From Galbula dea (lineage: Eukaryota > Chordata > Aves > Piciformes > Galbulidae), in the NCBI GenBank assembly GCA_013399015.1, contig VWZX01002684.1:250697-314696 (forward strand): a DNA stretch of 64,000 bases, given 5' to 3'. A program made the position numbers and the translations under genes. The stretch's first letter is position 1, and every line of letters starts with the position of its first letter. Under the pieces are notes generated by a model. It saw nothing but the letters and a program-made list of their open reading frames with translations, made no database searches and was not told where the DNA came from. Positions 36,886 through 47,059 of the stretch are shown here, piece after piece.

Positions 36886-39800
36886 ATTTTGTAGCAGAGT
36901 ACACCGTGACCGTGGTGAAGTTGGTGTGATGCAGGGGAGTGAGTGTGAGGATGGGAACGGGCTAAGTGGGAATCCATTCCTGGCTCTCCTGCTGCCTGGC
37001 CATCTCTTCCTACCTCCTTTAAGAGGGATTAGCTGTATTTAGCTCCTTTTGAAAGGGCTTTCAGATCTACAGATCGAGACCACTTTAGAAGACCCAGATG
37101 CTTTGCTGAAGTCTAACACAGCAACCCTGCAAAAACCTGGAATGCTGATTTAACCTGGCACTGTGAGTGAAGCTGTCTCTCTGCTGAAATTGATGAGAAA
37201 ACTCCCTTTGCTCCTGGGGACTGGGATCCATTGCCAGGGGAAATAATTCTGAGCCTATTTCCCTTCCCTTTGACATTTTCTGTCTTATCAAAAGCCAAAA
37301 GAGTAAGGAAGAAAGTTAATGACTACATTGACTAATAATCAGTTTAAAGCAGCCACACAACATTTCCTTGAAAATTTAAGAATCTCCTCTGAAAACTGGT
37401 CAGGAATGGAAACTCTGCTGCCTTTCAACCTGAGAGGGAACACCCATACCGAGCTCACTGTGGTTTGGGGGCTGTGGCTGGTGGGAAATAGGAAGGCCTT
37501 TGGTTTTTCCATGGAATACATTAGAGGAAAATTGCAGAAGAGGGAGGAAAATAAATTTGGCCATGGTGAACAGAGAAGGGCATTGTAACAGAAATATCTC
37601 AGGTAAAGCCCCTTCAGTGGAGTTATGCACAATCTGTAGACAGCCTGACTCTGGGTTTGGACAGCAAAGCAAAAGAGTCCATGGCTCTTCTCAGCAAAGA
37701 GAAAATGTTTGAGGAGTCATTGGCCAAGAAACCTCTTTTCATACCATGGTGTGAGAGTTGAGGGACAACAAGGAGGCGATGCTTCCCTTGTGCTCAGGGA
37801 CACAGAGTGCATTTGGCCTTCATTTTCAAGGGCTCCACTTTGCCACAGTAATGGTGCATTAACAGCAGCTTGATTCTAATTTAATAAATAGTAGGAATTA
37901 TGCTGTGAGGGAGCCAAGATTTTAAACAAGAGGCTCCTGTAAACATTTTCTTCAGGAATATGCAATAAACCAAAGATAGGGTTCTATGTACAGGGAGGGA
38001 GAGGGGACGAAAGACTTGGACTCTGTCCATCTGCTTCACCATTGAAACAAAACCACTTTATAACAACCACAGAGGAGAGGAAGCGATGCAGCTTGGCCTA
38101 TACACTTACACTTATGTGTGGTGGAAATGTTTATTCTTTATTTCAGAAAGATTTAGTGGGTGTAGAGATAATAGAGCATAGTGCTCGCTGGTGTCGTGGG
38201 GAAGGAGGGGTGATGGTGTCTGGGTTTTAAGGGAGTCCAATGTCAGCTCCCATGGGGAATATTTTCGGTAATACCTATTGCAATCTCATGCTCTTGGAAG
38301 GCAGGAGGAGACAGAGGAATGAAATGTGCTTTTCAGGAGAGGTGTTGTAAAGGCCCCAGGATTAGTTATCTCTACCAGAAAGGATTTTACAGAGTCTAGC
38401 AGACTGCAGAGGCTGAGTCCTGGCCATTTCTGCATTGGCCTGGTGGCTCCTCCAAGGCCCTGTGCTGGGATGCTTTTCTCAGAGCAGCTTGGATATCTCT
38501 GACCCTCTTCCCTGTGAGACATCATGGGGTTGCCCAGGGCTTATCCATCCCATAGGCAACTTGTCTTGCCCTTTACATGTGCCTTGTACCCTACCCATGC
38601 TGGCTGCCTCAAGGTTCTTCTGTCTCCCCCTCTCTCGTGTCTACCTGACGTGCTGAGGGATTGTGTTGTGACTTGGGAAATGGGAAGGATGTGCATCCCA
38701 GAGTGCAGGGTCAGCAGGCCACCACATTCCCTGGTCATCTGGGTCCCTCTTTATTCCCCCATGGCCACTGCTCCCTTTTCTGCCCTGCCTGTTCAGCTCT
38801 GCTGCACAGCCTCTCTTTGGAGCCACTCAGAATCAAACCCAAGAGACCCTGGAGTGACCTCTGGGGATGAGAAAGTTCCTGCCAGAGTTTGAGACAGCCT
38901 GTGTCTAGACTTGGTGTGTAAGCAAGTGCGTGACGGGATGACTAAGTGTCTGAAAGTTTGGACCTTTGGAGAGGACTCCCTTGGCTCCTTGTTTCTTGGA
39001 TGAAGTTCCACTTCCTGTGGAGCTGTGGAGATAAGGGATATTTTTCTCCTCCTCTACCTTTTTTTTCTGACTTTTCAAAAAAAGTAAAAAATGTAGAGAT
39101 AAGTCTTGGGTGAGAAAATAGAAACCTTTGAAAACTGCTGGCAAATCAAGAAACAAAAAGCACATCAAGTGAAACGTTCCACCGTGACAAAAATCTAAAC
39201 ATCTCACTTTGCCTTCACTTCCTTTAAAACATTTTAATGTTTCAAAAGGAAACTTCAAAACTGAAAGTTGTTTTGCTTAAAACACTGGAAAGTGTTTCAT
39301 TAAAAAGGAAGAGTAGAAGGGAAACAATTGCCTTTTTATTTTCCCCTCCCCTTCTCTTTGCAATCAGCCTAATGGCTCTCTCCCCAACCCGCACAGAGGT
39401 CAGGGGCCAGGGCTGGTCTCATCTTCCCTTGTTGCAAGAGGCCTGGAGCTGGCAACCTTTGGGTCTGAGAAAGACACAGTCTGATGAACTCCTCTCCCAT
39501 GCAAGACATTCTTGTATCTTCATAACTACATTTTATTTATTCTTTTTTAAGACACAAATTCGAAGGCGAGCCTATTCCCAGGGCCATCTTTGCTCACCAG
39601 CTGATGCTTATAGAAGTCTTTTCAGCCACAGGACAGCCTTAGGTCCTGTGGAATGCAGAAAGGAGCTCGGAAAGCACTTCTCCTCCAGTGTGACTTGATG
39701 ACACATAGATCTGAATGGCAGTCTTGGTGGCCTTGAGACCTCTGCTGGTTTCCCCTGCCCTATTTCAGCAGGTATGGGAACACCAGGTGTGGGATGTAAC

Positions 39801-40189
39801 AGCGTTGGCCAGCATAATGTATTTGGGAGGCCCCACTTGTGGGACCGTGTGGGTCAGGAGACAAACGGCACCATGAGACGCTGGTGGCTGAGATGAGAGA
39901 GAAGGATCTTACTGGAAGCTATGGCAGAGGGGGACCCTGCTCCCACACAGGGTGTGGAACTGACATGTCGAGTCAGAGCTGGCTGGCTGGTGGAGATCAG
40001 CAGGGAGGCATAGAAGCTGCCTAAGGGGTGTTGGAGGGTTGTGGGGAGCAGGGAACGCTGATTGTGGGGCCATGGGCAGGCTGAGGGGTAAATGGGGTGC
40101 AGCAGCGCTGAGAGAAAGCTGTCTGAGAGGGGGGGAGGGGGCTAAGGCTCCCTGAGGGCCGGCAAGAAGACTGAGGGGCACAGCTCTAA
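36886..40189. other. Intergenic DNA immediately upstream of the PBX1 CpG island
   Basis: No exon is recognised. AT-rich stretches occur at 37850-37935 and 39050-39330. From about 39780 the CpG content and GC content begin to rise toward the island. Distal promoter elements of PBX1 would be expected here, but none can be called with confidence. Confidence 0.65.
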
Positions 40190-40779
40190 AGAGAGGTGAA
40201 AGGCGGGCCGCAGCCTGAGCTGGAGCTGAGAAGACACGAAGCGCGACTCATGGCGGCCGCCGAGCCCGGCACGGAGGGAGGGGGCCCGGCTAGGCCGCTG
40301 AGCTGCGCTGTCTCTTTCCCCTTCACCGTCAGACGAGGCCGCTTTAAGGCGAGGGAAGGGCGCGGCCCTCGGCCCACCTCTGAACCCGGAGATTGACGGG
40401 CGGCCGCGGAGGAGGCGGAGCGGCCCGCGGGGGCCGGCTTTCCCGCCGCCACCGCCAATAGGGCCGGGGGGGTGGGGAGGCGCTGCTGCCCCTTCCTCCC
40501 CCCGCCCCCCCGGGCTCCTCCGTGCCAGTTTGAGGAGTCCGGAGCCGAACAAAAGCAGGCGGCGAGGGCCGGGAGTGGTGCGCGCAGGCCTGGTGTAGGG
40601 GGAGGGGGGGCCCCGCTGCTGGCCGCGGAGCGCTGCGGGCAGCTATTCAGCCCCGAGTTCGGCCCGAGGGTGGGGGAAAGTTTGGAGCCCTCCCCAGGTG
40701 CGCGGAGGACTCCGCTGCGCTCCGGCCCCGGCGCCGCTATCGCGGGCGGCCGCCCTGCTCCGCCCCGCTGCGGCCGTTT

Positions 40780-40858
40780 GCTGCTGCCGTCGCCCCCGCT
40801 GCCGCCGCCGTTGCTGCTGCTGCTCCTCCTGCTGCCGCCGCCGCTGCCTCTTCCCTGG
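40780..40858 (+). repeat. GCN trinucleotide-rich block in the presumed PBX1 5' UTR
   Basis: This is an imperfect run of CTG, CCG and CTC triplets within the CpG island. It gives Leu- or Ala/Arg-rich translations on either strand and explains the long low-complexity open frames here. I read it as untranslated leader or promoter DNA rather than protein code, because the known PBX1 N-terminus is not present. Confidence 0.7.
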
Positions 40859-40924
40859 GTGCTGCCTCTGCCCCGCCGTTGCCTTCCCGGGCGCGGGGCT
40901 GAGCTGCCTTGCTTTTGGAGTCGC

Positions 40925-41121
40925 CGCCGTTTCCCCTCCCTTCCCCGGAACCCCCCCTTCTTCCTCCCTCCCTCCTTCCCTCCCTCCATCTCTCCTCCTC
41001 CTCCTTCTCTCCTTCCCTCCTCCCTCCCTCTTCCTCCAGCAGCCAAAGGGATTTTTTTTCCTTTTCTTTTCTCTCTCTCCCCTTTTTTTTTTTTTTTTCC
41101 CCTTCCCCTTTTTTTCCCTCC
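40925..41121 (+). repeat. Polypyrimidine (C/T) tract beside the assembly gap
   Basis: About 200 bases are almost entirely C and T, with runs of TCCC, CTCCT and long T stretches. A short purine-containing break at about 41037-41052 separates two parts. Mirror-like homopyrimidine DNA of this sort can form triplex structures and is hard to sequence or assemble, which may explain the gap that follows. It probably lies in the exon 1 leader or the core promoter. Confidence 0.85.
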
Positions 41122-41505
41122 NNNNNNNNNNNNNNNNNNNNNNNNNNNNNNNNNNNNNNNNNNNNNNNNNNNNNNNNNNNNNNNNNNNNNNNNNNNNNNN
41201 NNNNNNNNNNNNNNNNNNNNNNNNNNNNNNNNNNNNNNNNNNNNNNNNNNNNNNNNNNNNNNNNNNNNNNNNNNNNNNNNNNNNNNNNNNNNNNNNNNNN
41301 NNNNNNNNNNNNNNNNNNNNNNNNNNNNNNNNNNNNNNNNNNNNNNNNNNNNNNNNNNNNNNNNNNNNNNNNNNNNNNNNNNNNNNNNNNNNNNNNNNNN
41401 NNNNNNNNNNNNNNNNNNNNNNNNNNNNNNNNNNNNNNNNNNNNNNNNNNNNNNNNNNNNNNNNNNNNNNNNNNNNNNNNNNNNNNNNNNNNNNNNNNNN
41501 NNNNN
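41122..41505. other. PBX1: Assembly gap (384 N), presumed to contain PBX1 exon 1
   Basis: There are 384 unknown bases inside the CpG island. The first coding exon of PBX1 (about 64 codons, roughly 190 bases, ending in the split Arg codon that exon 2 completes) is found nowhere else between the promoter and exon 2. It would fit here together with its donor site. The true gap length may differ from the number of N. Confidence 0.8.
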
Positions 41506-41900
41506 CGGGGGTGGGGGAGCGATGCAGGAGGCAGGTGCTGGAGAAGTTTCCCCCCCGCCCTGGCCCGGCCTTTGTTGTCCGGCGGGAGAAGCGAGCCCGG
41601 CTGCGGGGACGAGGTTCCTGCTTCCGAGATATTTGGAGGGGAGGAGGGGAAAAAAAGAGACAAGTTAATCTCCCCCACACTTCTCCCTCCTCCCCCCCTT
41701 CTAACTTCGTGGCGGTTTCTGGGGGTTGAAGCACCCGCAGCCCGCACTTCTCGGTCCTTTTCCCTCCACACACCAGGAGTCTCAAACTTGGGCTCGACCA
41801 GGCAGACGGCCTCACTTTTCCCAACCTTTTTTGGGGTGAGTCTGGGGAAAGATGGTTGCTGGAGCAGGCTGGGCGTGCTTCGATCTCTAGCTTTGGGCTC
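41506..41900 (+). promoter_or_regulatory. PBX1: 3' shoulder of the PBX1 CpG island (start of intron 1)
   Basis: The DNA just after the gap is still GC-rich, with a good number of CpGs, a G-rich start (41506-41519) and CGGGAG/GCGGGG words. It falls to average composition by about 41900. No PBX1 exon 1 coding sequence is recognisable in it. It is therefore most likely the first few hundred bases of intron 1, though the exact exon border is hidden. Confidence 0.65.
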
Positions 41901-43998
41901 CTCCGAAAGAGGCACAAAGTGCTGCAGCATTTTTTGAGGGGCGTTTAATATTCTTTTTTAGGGCCACGTAAGTGGTGGTGTTTGTAAGGCCGTGTTTTTG
42001 CTCTTGGAGAATACACTTCCTTTTTTTTTCTTCTTAATTATAGAGATTTATAAAAAGGCAAAAAAAAAAGTCTGTGAAAGCCGGTAACCGAATTGCCCCC
42101 GGCTTCGAGGAGTGCAAACATAATACACACCTGCAAAGGCGCTAGCAAAAGTTAAGGATGGGGGGAAATGATTCCCAAATTTAAGGCACAGTTGAAAGAA
42201 TAGTAATAAAAAAGTTGCCCTGGATTGCCTGAGGTCCACTTGAAATTTCTTCTGGGCTGTAGAGCTGCTAGGTATGGTGTCCTTCCCCCGGCATTCATGC
42301 CCTTAGCTGGAGCAAATTGCTAGAATACATTGTTCCTGGAAAAACGTAAGCACACAGCCCCAAAACTCGCCTATTAAGAACTTCCAGATGGATGAAAGTA
42401 CCCCACAAACCTTAGCTTGCATCCCCTCACCTCCCTAGCCTGCACGAAGCTCCTGCTCACCGAAAAAGCTTGTTGCTGGGCTAATCTTATTAATTTTTTT
42501 ATGTTCTTGCAGGGGCAGAGTAGCTGTTAGGAGGAGGCAAACATACACTTTCTCCCCGGCCAGACCCGGGTCGGAAAGTTGCAGGAATTGCGTGTGTTCC
42601 TGCCTGGATAATGTAGTGTCCTTAATCAAATCAGTAAAACCAAAGAAGAACAGAGCTAGGGGAGACTTTAGGGGTTTGCCTTGCTGGGCTGTTTCAACTG
42701 CTTCCTCATAGTACTTTTTTCCCCTAATTATTAATTTTAAAGCTGAGCTCCCAAAACACTGTATTTATCAGTGATGTTTGTCTTTGCATTTCCTCCATCC
42801 ATCCTACTACTGCAGGATTGTTTTGCTGCTTTTTTTTTTTTCTGTAATGAAGTTTTGGGAAGATGCAAAGTGTCAGTATTATTTGTAGAAGGGCCCTTGC
42901 AGCATATGCATGTGATTTGTGTATACCCAAATGTCTGCACCCATCTGGGTGTGCTGATAAGGGGATGCTGTGGTTCTGCAAGGGTATATACCTTTGAGAG
43001 GCTTCATCAGATATATAAATCTTTTTAACATGTTGTGGGTGGTGGGGTAAGTAGTATGAATGTTTGCCAGATGTTCACATCGGCTTTTGTGTGTAATTTT
43101 GGTTGGTAAACAGAAATCCTTGTAACCAGCATCTGATAGCGACAGCCCTTGATACGGCTAGAGCCTTGGCGAAGTGGTCTATAGCTTAAGAGAGAAAACA
43201 ATAAAATTGTAGAGTTTTTCTGCCTCAGAGGGCACATGGTGGGCTCTAAAAGCAGCTGATTAAAATCACTCCCCTGCTAAACTCTCTCCTCAAAGCCCGC
43301 AGGAGAATGGTCGGCTCTGAAGGAGCAACAGCCGAAGAGAAAGGTGTTGAATGGCATGCCCTCCCCTCCCCTTCCCCGAAGCAGCTGGCTGTATTTTTAA
43401 CTGTGTTTACTGTCCCAATTGTGAAGAATTAAATTTTAACACCTGCAAATAAGCTGGATAGAAGTAGCAGGGAGGCAGAGGAAAGGGTTTCTCTCTCCAG
43501 CTGTGTACGTGTGTCTCCACGCTCCGAGTTAGGTGGTGAAGTTCCCCAAATTGACAGCTCTAAGCAGAGGATATTTGCAGCGCTGGGGCAAGAGGAGGGG
43601 GAGAATTGTTTCCCCTCTGCCTTGCAGGAGGAGTGTAATAAAGCATATGGCTGTGTTTAAGATAGGAGGTGGGGGACAGGGGGAGCCTAGTGCTCTCTCT
43701 GTGTTGAATGAGACAGTTGAACTGAGCTTGTCTCCCCAAAGCTGCTGGCTTCGGCTTGGTGCATCGCCTTGGCTCGCACTGGTGGTGGGAGCTGCTCAGT
43801 GGCAAAGGCGATTTTCAAGCTGTTCCTAAATTGGCATAATTCATCTTCTCTGTGTTAGGTAGGTGCCTGCTTGCAGCACTGGTGCTTGTCCTAGCAGGGA
43901 TGGTGGTGGGGCCAAAGGGGCTCAAAGATGTCCCCCAGCACCTCTGGCATGCACATGCCAGCTGGCATGAATTTGGAAAGTTGTTCCTCAGGGTGACA
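41901..43998 (+). other. PBX1: PBX1 intron 1 (body)
   Basis: This is non-coding sequence between the CpG island and exon 2. It includes AT-rich patches at about 42025-42230 and an enhancer-like block at 43385-43460, listed separately. I recognise no repeat of known family and no other exon. With the gap, intron 1 is roughly 2.5-2.9 kb. Confidence 0.8.
43385..43465. promoter_or_regulatory. Candidate intron 1 enhancer of PBX1
   Basis: The block combines a forkhead-type TGTTTAC (43404-43410), a CAATTG word (43416-43421), AATTAAA and a T-box-like AACACCT (43438-43444) within 45 bases. It is compact, of mixed composition and lies about 0.6 kb before exon 2. The regulatory role is inferred. Confidence 0.35.
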
Positions 43999-44037
43999 TC
44001 CTAACCTCACCTTCCCCTCATTTCTTTTTCTCTCCAG
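43999..44037 (+). promoter_or_regulatory. PBX1: Splice acceptor and branch-point region of PBX1 intron 1
   Basis: A near-continuous pyrimidine tract (44011-44035) ends in CAG at 44035-44037, directly before the exon 2 reading frame. A CTAAC sequence at 44001-44005 fits the yUnAy branch-point consensus. Its A at 44004 is 33 nt from the AG, a typical distance. This is seen directly in the sequence; branch-point use is inferred. Confidence 0.85.
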
Positions 44038-44111
44038 GAAACATGCTTTAAACTGCCACAGGATGAAGCCAGCCCTTTTTAATGTCTTGTGTGAAATCAA
44101 AGAGAAAACAG
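44038..44111 (+). CDS. PBX1: PBX1 coding exon 2 (partial gene)
   Basis: This is a 74-base internal coding exon of PBX1, a TALE-class homeodomain transcription factor. In the nucleus PBX1 pairs with HOX proteins and, through its N-terminal PBC-A region, with MEIS/PREP. The first base completes an Arg codon from exon 1. There follow 24 codons (44039-44110) from KHALNCHR through MKPALFNV to CEIKEKT, and the last G opens the next codon. This corresponds to PBX1 residues 65-88 from my knowledge of the family. The Asn codon AAT at 44081-44083 (LFNV) marks PBX1; PBX2, PBX3 and PBX4 have Ser there as I recall them. The exon has an AG acceptor after a pyrimidine tract and a GT donor. The open frame that runs on past 44111 is intronic read-through. 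The homeodomain exons lie beyond this window. Identification as a PBX gene is very firm; the paralogue call rests on one residue. Confidence 0.94.
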
Positions 44112-44118
44112 GTAGGAA
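44109..44118 (+). promoter_or_regulatory. PBX1: Splice donor of PBX1 exon 2
   Basis: The exon ends ACAG and the intron starts GTAGGA at 44112, which fits the vertebrate donor consensus reasonably well. Cutting here leaves one base (G) of a split codon. That base would make a Val or Gly codon with exon 3, in line with the residue that follows KEKT in PBX proteins. Confidence 0.88.
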
Positions 44119-44759
44119 ACCGATGCTGTTAGTTCTGTATTATTTTTCTTTTTGCTCTTTGAGGGTTTTATTCCACCAAGTTTGTGGCCCTCTCTCCTCA
44201 AGTAGCAGGATTGAAGTGGGGAGAAATAACTTGCTGGTATTTAATGCTCCTAGCAGTGGACTTGCATGATGTGGTTTGTGTCTGGAAGGGAAAATATCAT
44301 GGTTTAATTTCGATTGTATTGCTTCTTTTTATTTATTGCTTTTTCTGGGGAGAAGAAAAAAAAAAATCAAACCCCTTACAATTTCTCTCTTGCTCTACTT
44401 TCTTCTTTAAGACATAGTACTGTTTAAAAAAAGAAATCTAAATACAGAGTAGGAGGAGAAAAAAAAAAAACAACAAAAGGAAATTGTGTGGTTTTACTAC
44501 TATCCTCATTGAGGTGAACACAAAGGTTTCTTTCTTTGTTTTGAAGAAAGGGTTAAAATGCTCTTGTCTGCCAGTCATCCAGGCTAGCTCATGTAAGAGG
44601 GAGTTGTCAGTTGCCTTTAGTGAAAGCAATATATTAGATTGTTAGTTACTTTAGGGTACTGTTGTTTTATGGCATGGGGTATTCTCAGGCTTCTAAAGAA
44701 GCTAATGGCATGAGAGCGTTGGTTCTGCTGTTTCCCACTTTCCAGACCTCCTACTTTGT

Positions 44760-44850
44760 ACTAACACACTTATAACACATCCCAGGGGGGCATTTAAATT
44801 TTAAAAGCAACAATTAAAAAATAGCAGTCATCAATCAAGGGTGATCTTAA
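44760..44850. promoter_or_regulatory. Candidate PBX-HOX element in PBX1 intron 2
   Basis: ATCAATCA at 44830-44837 is the reverse complement of TGATTGAT, the classical PBX-HOX composite site. It sits in an AT-rich block with a TTTAAATTTTAAAA stretch and a CAACAATTAAA word. Position in the first kilobase of intron 2 would suit auto-regulation by PBX1 complexes. This is inference only. Confidence 0.4.
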
Positions 44851-45109
44851 ACAACAGATGCTCAGGGAAGGACATTTAGCAACATGCACCACTTATGGAT
44901 TTGTCAGAATCTTGGTTTTTTTTGTTGCTTTATTAAAAAAAAGGGGGGGTGGAAATGATGGAAATTTCAGGGGGGGTGGCAGTGAGTTCATCTCTGCAGT
45001 TGGCTTTCTGAGCCGACCAGGGTTGACCATCGTGCTGGTAGATGCCTATCTGGCTGCCTATTTTTTAGCAGGCTGCAAAGTACTTGACTTCTTTCCCCCC
45101 CCCCCTTTT

Positions 45110-45400
45110 TTTTTACAACAAGCACTGTAACAGTCAATAATTCATATCTAAACCACATAAGCAAGGGCATGACGTGAATGAAAGTGACAATAAATATGAT
45201 TGCATACCCGGTTGATATACATTGATAGTTACACATAAAAGGAGAACAGCTTTCAGAAAGCTGAATCTGGGTGGGTTTTTGGGTGGTTTTTTTTTTCCCC
45301 CCCTTTCTTAAATATGTATGTAAAAGCTCCTAGCATGAGCAGCTGATTGTAAATACAATTGGCTGACTCTTGCAATATATATAAAATGACTAAGGGGGAC
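45110..45400. promoter_or_regulatory. Candidate intronic enhancer with CRE-like and PBX-like motifs
   Basis: Contains a CRE-like TGACGTGA (45170-45177), AATAAATATGATTGCAT, GTTGATATACATTGATAG and, further on, GCTGATTGTAAATACAATTGG. A C11/T9 run precedes it and a T-run lies in the middle. The density of TGAT and ATTG words stands out. Confidence 0.35.
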
Positions 45401-45793
45401 CCTTTGTTTAAACGTTGTTTGTGTGGCCCAGAAAAGCAGTGACCAATGGCATTTGCCTCCCTGAAATCCTCATGGCTGCTTGGCCAGGTCTGACCTTCCT
45501 GAGCAGTCCTTCCTCATGGAGTTCCCATAATATCAAGCAGTGGGTTTAGTATGGGAACCTCCATGCAGCTCATATGATGTAACTTGAGGGAGTCTTCCTA
45601 GAGATAAATTTTTATGGGTTATGTAGTGTTTGCCACTGTGTCAGCCCAAAAAAAGGAGCCACCACGTTCCTTTTCCTCTTCCCTCTTTCTCCTTTCATTT
45701 TGTGTCAACCAAATAAAATGTTTGTCTGCCTTTTCTCCATGTGTTTGATGCTGCCTAGGTTGCTGGTACAGGGGGACTTTTTGGCAGGGTGAC

Positions 45794-45801
45794 TGATTAA
45801 T
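45794..45801 (+). promoter_or_regulatory. TGATTAAT PBX-HOX-type motif overlapping TAATCC
   Basis: The 8-base word fits the PBX-HOX TGATNNAT consensus. It overlaps TAATCCC, a bicoid-class (OTX/PITX) core. It is a short motif and therefore only weak evidence. Confidence 0.25.
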
Positions 45802-46933
45802 CCCAGCTCAGCTTTGCTATCAGTGCAGTCACAAAGCTAGGGGATGGGGAGTCTGCTAGGACCAAACCTGGTGGGAAATGGAGGCGGCCTCGGGGATGCA
45901 GTGGGGTCCCATAGAGTGGGGAGCTGTACACACCCACAGTAACTGGGTGGGATAATCCCTGTCTGCTAAGGAAAATAAAGAGAAATGGGGTAGGGCAAAG
46001 TGTGCTGCTGGCACTAAAGAATTTTTCAGGTGTAAACTGGGACTGTCTTACATATTTTTATTTGTTGCTGTTGTGCCTGAGTTACTTGGCTACGGGGCTG
46101 CTGTCTAGAGGCATCTGAAGAGGTTGAGTTGAGATGGCTTTTGGAGGGTTGTTTATCTACCTTCTGATATGTTTATGGTGAATTATTTTACTTTGCAAGT
46201 TCAAAGACCTCCTTCCCTCTTCCCCATCTGCATCCACAAAAGTCACACTTTGTAAGGAAGCAAATGGCCAGATGGTTTGGTTTTATTTATATTTGTTTGT
46301 TTATTTTTAATCATTGCTTTGTGGGCTCAAATCTAGGAGGAGATTCCCCTTTTTTTTTTTTTTTTCCTGGGACTGAGGGTACTGCTTACTTCTGGTTGCT
46401 TTACTCCTTCCTTGTGGGAAGCAGTGTGAAAGTTGAGCCAACTTCTCTCTTCCTACTTTCCGTTTTGCTTCCCAGATTCTTGCATGTGTTGCCTTTGAAA
46501 TCCTGGTGATTGTTTGTGGTCACTGGTGGGTGTTTGGAAGCGTGTGTGTACATCTCCCTGGCGTTCAGATGTGCAGCAGTGTTCGTTTGGTTAACCCTGT
46601 TGCCTAATTTAAGTGACTTCAGAGCCTTGTGGAGACCTTCCCACCGGCTCTCGCAACATTATGGCTACTATTTCGTAGCTTTCACGTTGTCTTAAGCAAA
46701 CCCAAAGTGTCTATAAAAAGAGGTGGTCTGTGCTGGCCAGAGCTCCCTTTTGCACTTGGGCTCTTCATTTATTTGAAAGCAATTTTAAGGCCTTAAAAAA
46801 ATAATAATCAAAAAAACCCCCCCCAAACTTGTTGGGTTGTCTTTTGTCTGCAGCGTGGAGATTTGTTTCTTTTTGGGGCGATGTCTGTTTAGAAGTAACA
46901 AAAGTTGAGAGGTTTGAGCCAAGTGGGAGTGTA

Positions 46934-46958
46934 TGGGGGGGTGTGTGTGTGTGTGTGG
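46934..46958 (+). repeat. G-run plus GT microsatellite
   Basis: A run of Gs is followed directly by GT dinucleotide units in PBX1 intron 2. Confidence 0.85.
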
Positions 46959-47059
46959 AAATTGCTACTTAAATACAGGTCCAAGTTGTCAGTGTTCATT
47001 TGGTGTGTTTTCACTTGCAGTTGGTGGCTTTGTTGCAAGGGAAGGGGCAGGACTGCCTT

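Larger units (their letters stand above)
40190..41121 (+). promoter_or_regulatory. PBX1: PBX1 CpG-island promoter and presumed 5' UTR (5' part)
   Basis: This GC-rich, CpG-dense stretch contrasts sharply with the AT-richer DNA on either side. Visible elements are a YY1-like ATGGCGGC at 40250-40257, a CCAAT box at 40455-40459, an NRF1-like TGCGCGCA at 40579-40586, an Sp1-type CCGCCCC at 40760-40766 and several other GC boxes. No TATA box is evident, which suits a dispersed CpG-island promoter of a developmental gene. The ATG at 40250 opens a 48-codon frame ending at 40396 that could act as an upstream ORF if transcription starts before it. The island lies about 3 kb before PBX1 exon 2 and runs into the assembly gap. 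The transcription start cannot be fixed from sequence alone, and antisense transcription from the same island is possible. Confidence 0.82.

Noticed and set aside
40186..41046. 286-codon minus-strand frame rich in Gly, Arg, Lys and Ser
   Set aside because: It is a low-complexity translation of the polypyrimidine and GCN-repeat DNA, with no domain and no supporting splice or gene context.
40472..41937. Very long open frames (about 340-425 codons) across the CpG island and gap on both strands
   Set aside because: They are open because the 384 N contain no stop and the flanks are GC-rich or C/T-rich with few stops. The translations are low-complexity and do not contain PBX1 sequence.
44038..44111. 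Assignment of the exon to PBX3, PBX2 or PBX4
   Set aside because: Those paralogues have Ser at the position where this exon encodes Asn (44081-44083), and the start of the exon also fits PBX1. The choice rests on remembered family sequences, so a database check would be decisive.
44063..44269. Open frame of 68 codons starting MKPALFNV as a separate small gene
   Set aside because: Its first 16 residues are PBX1 exon 2. The rest is read-through past a good donor site into intron 2.
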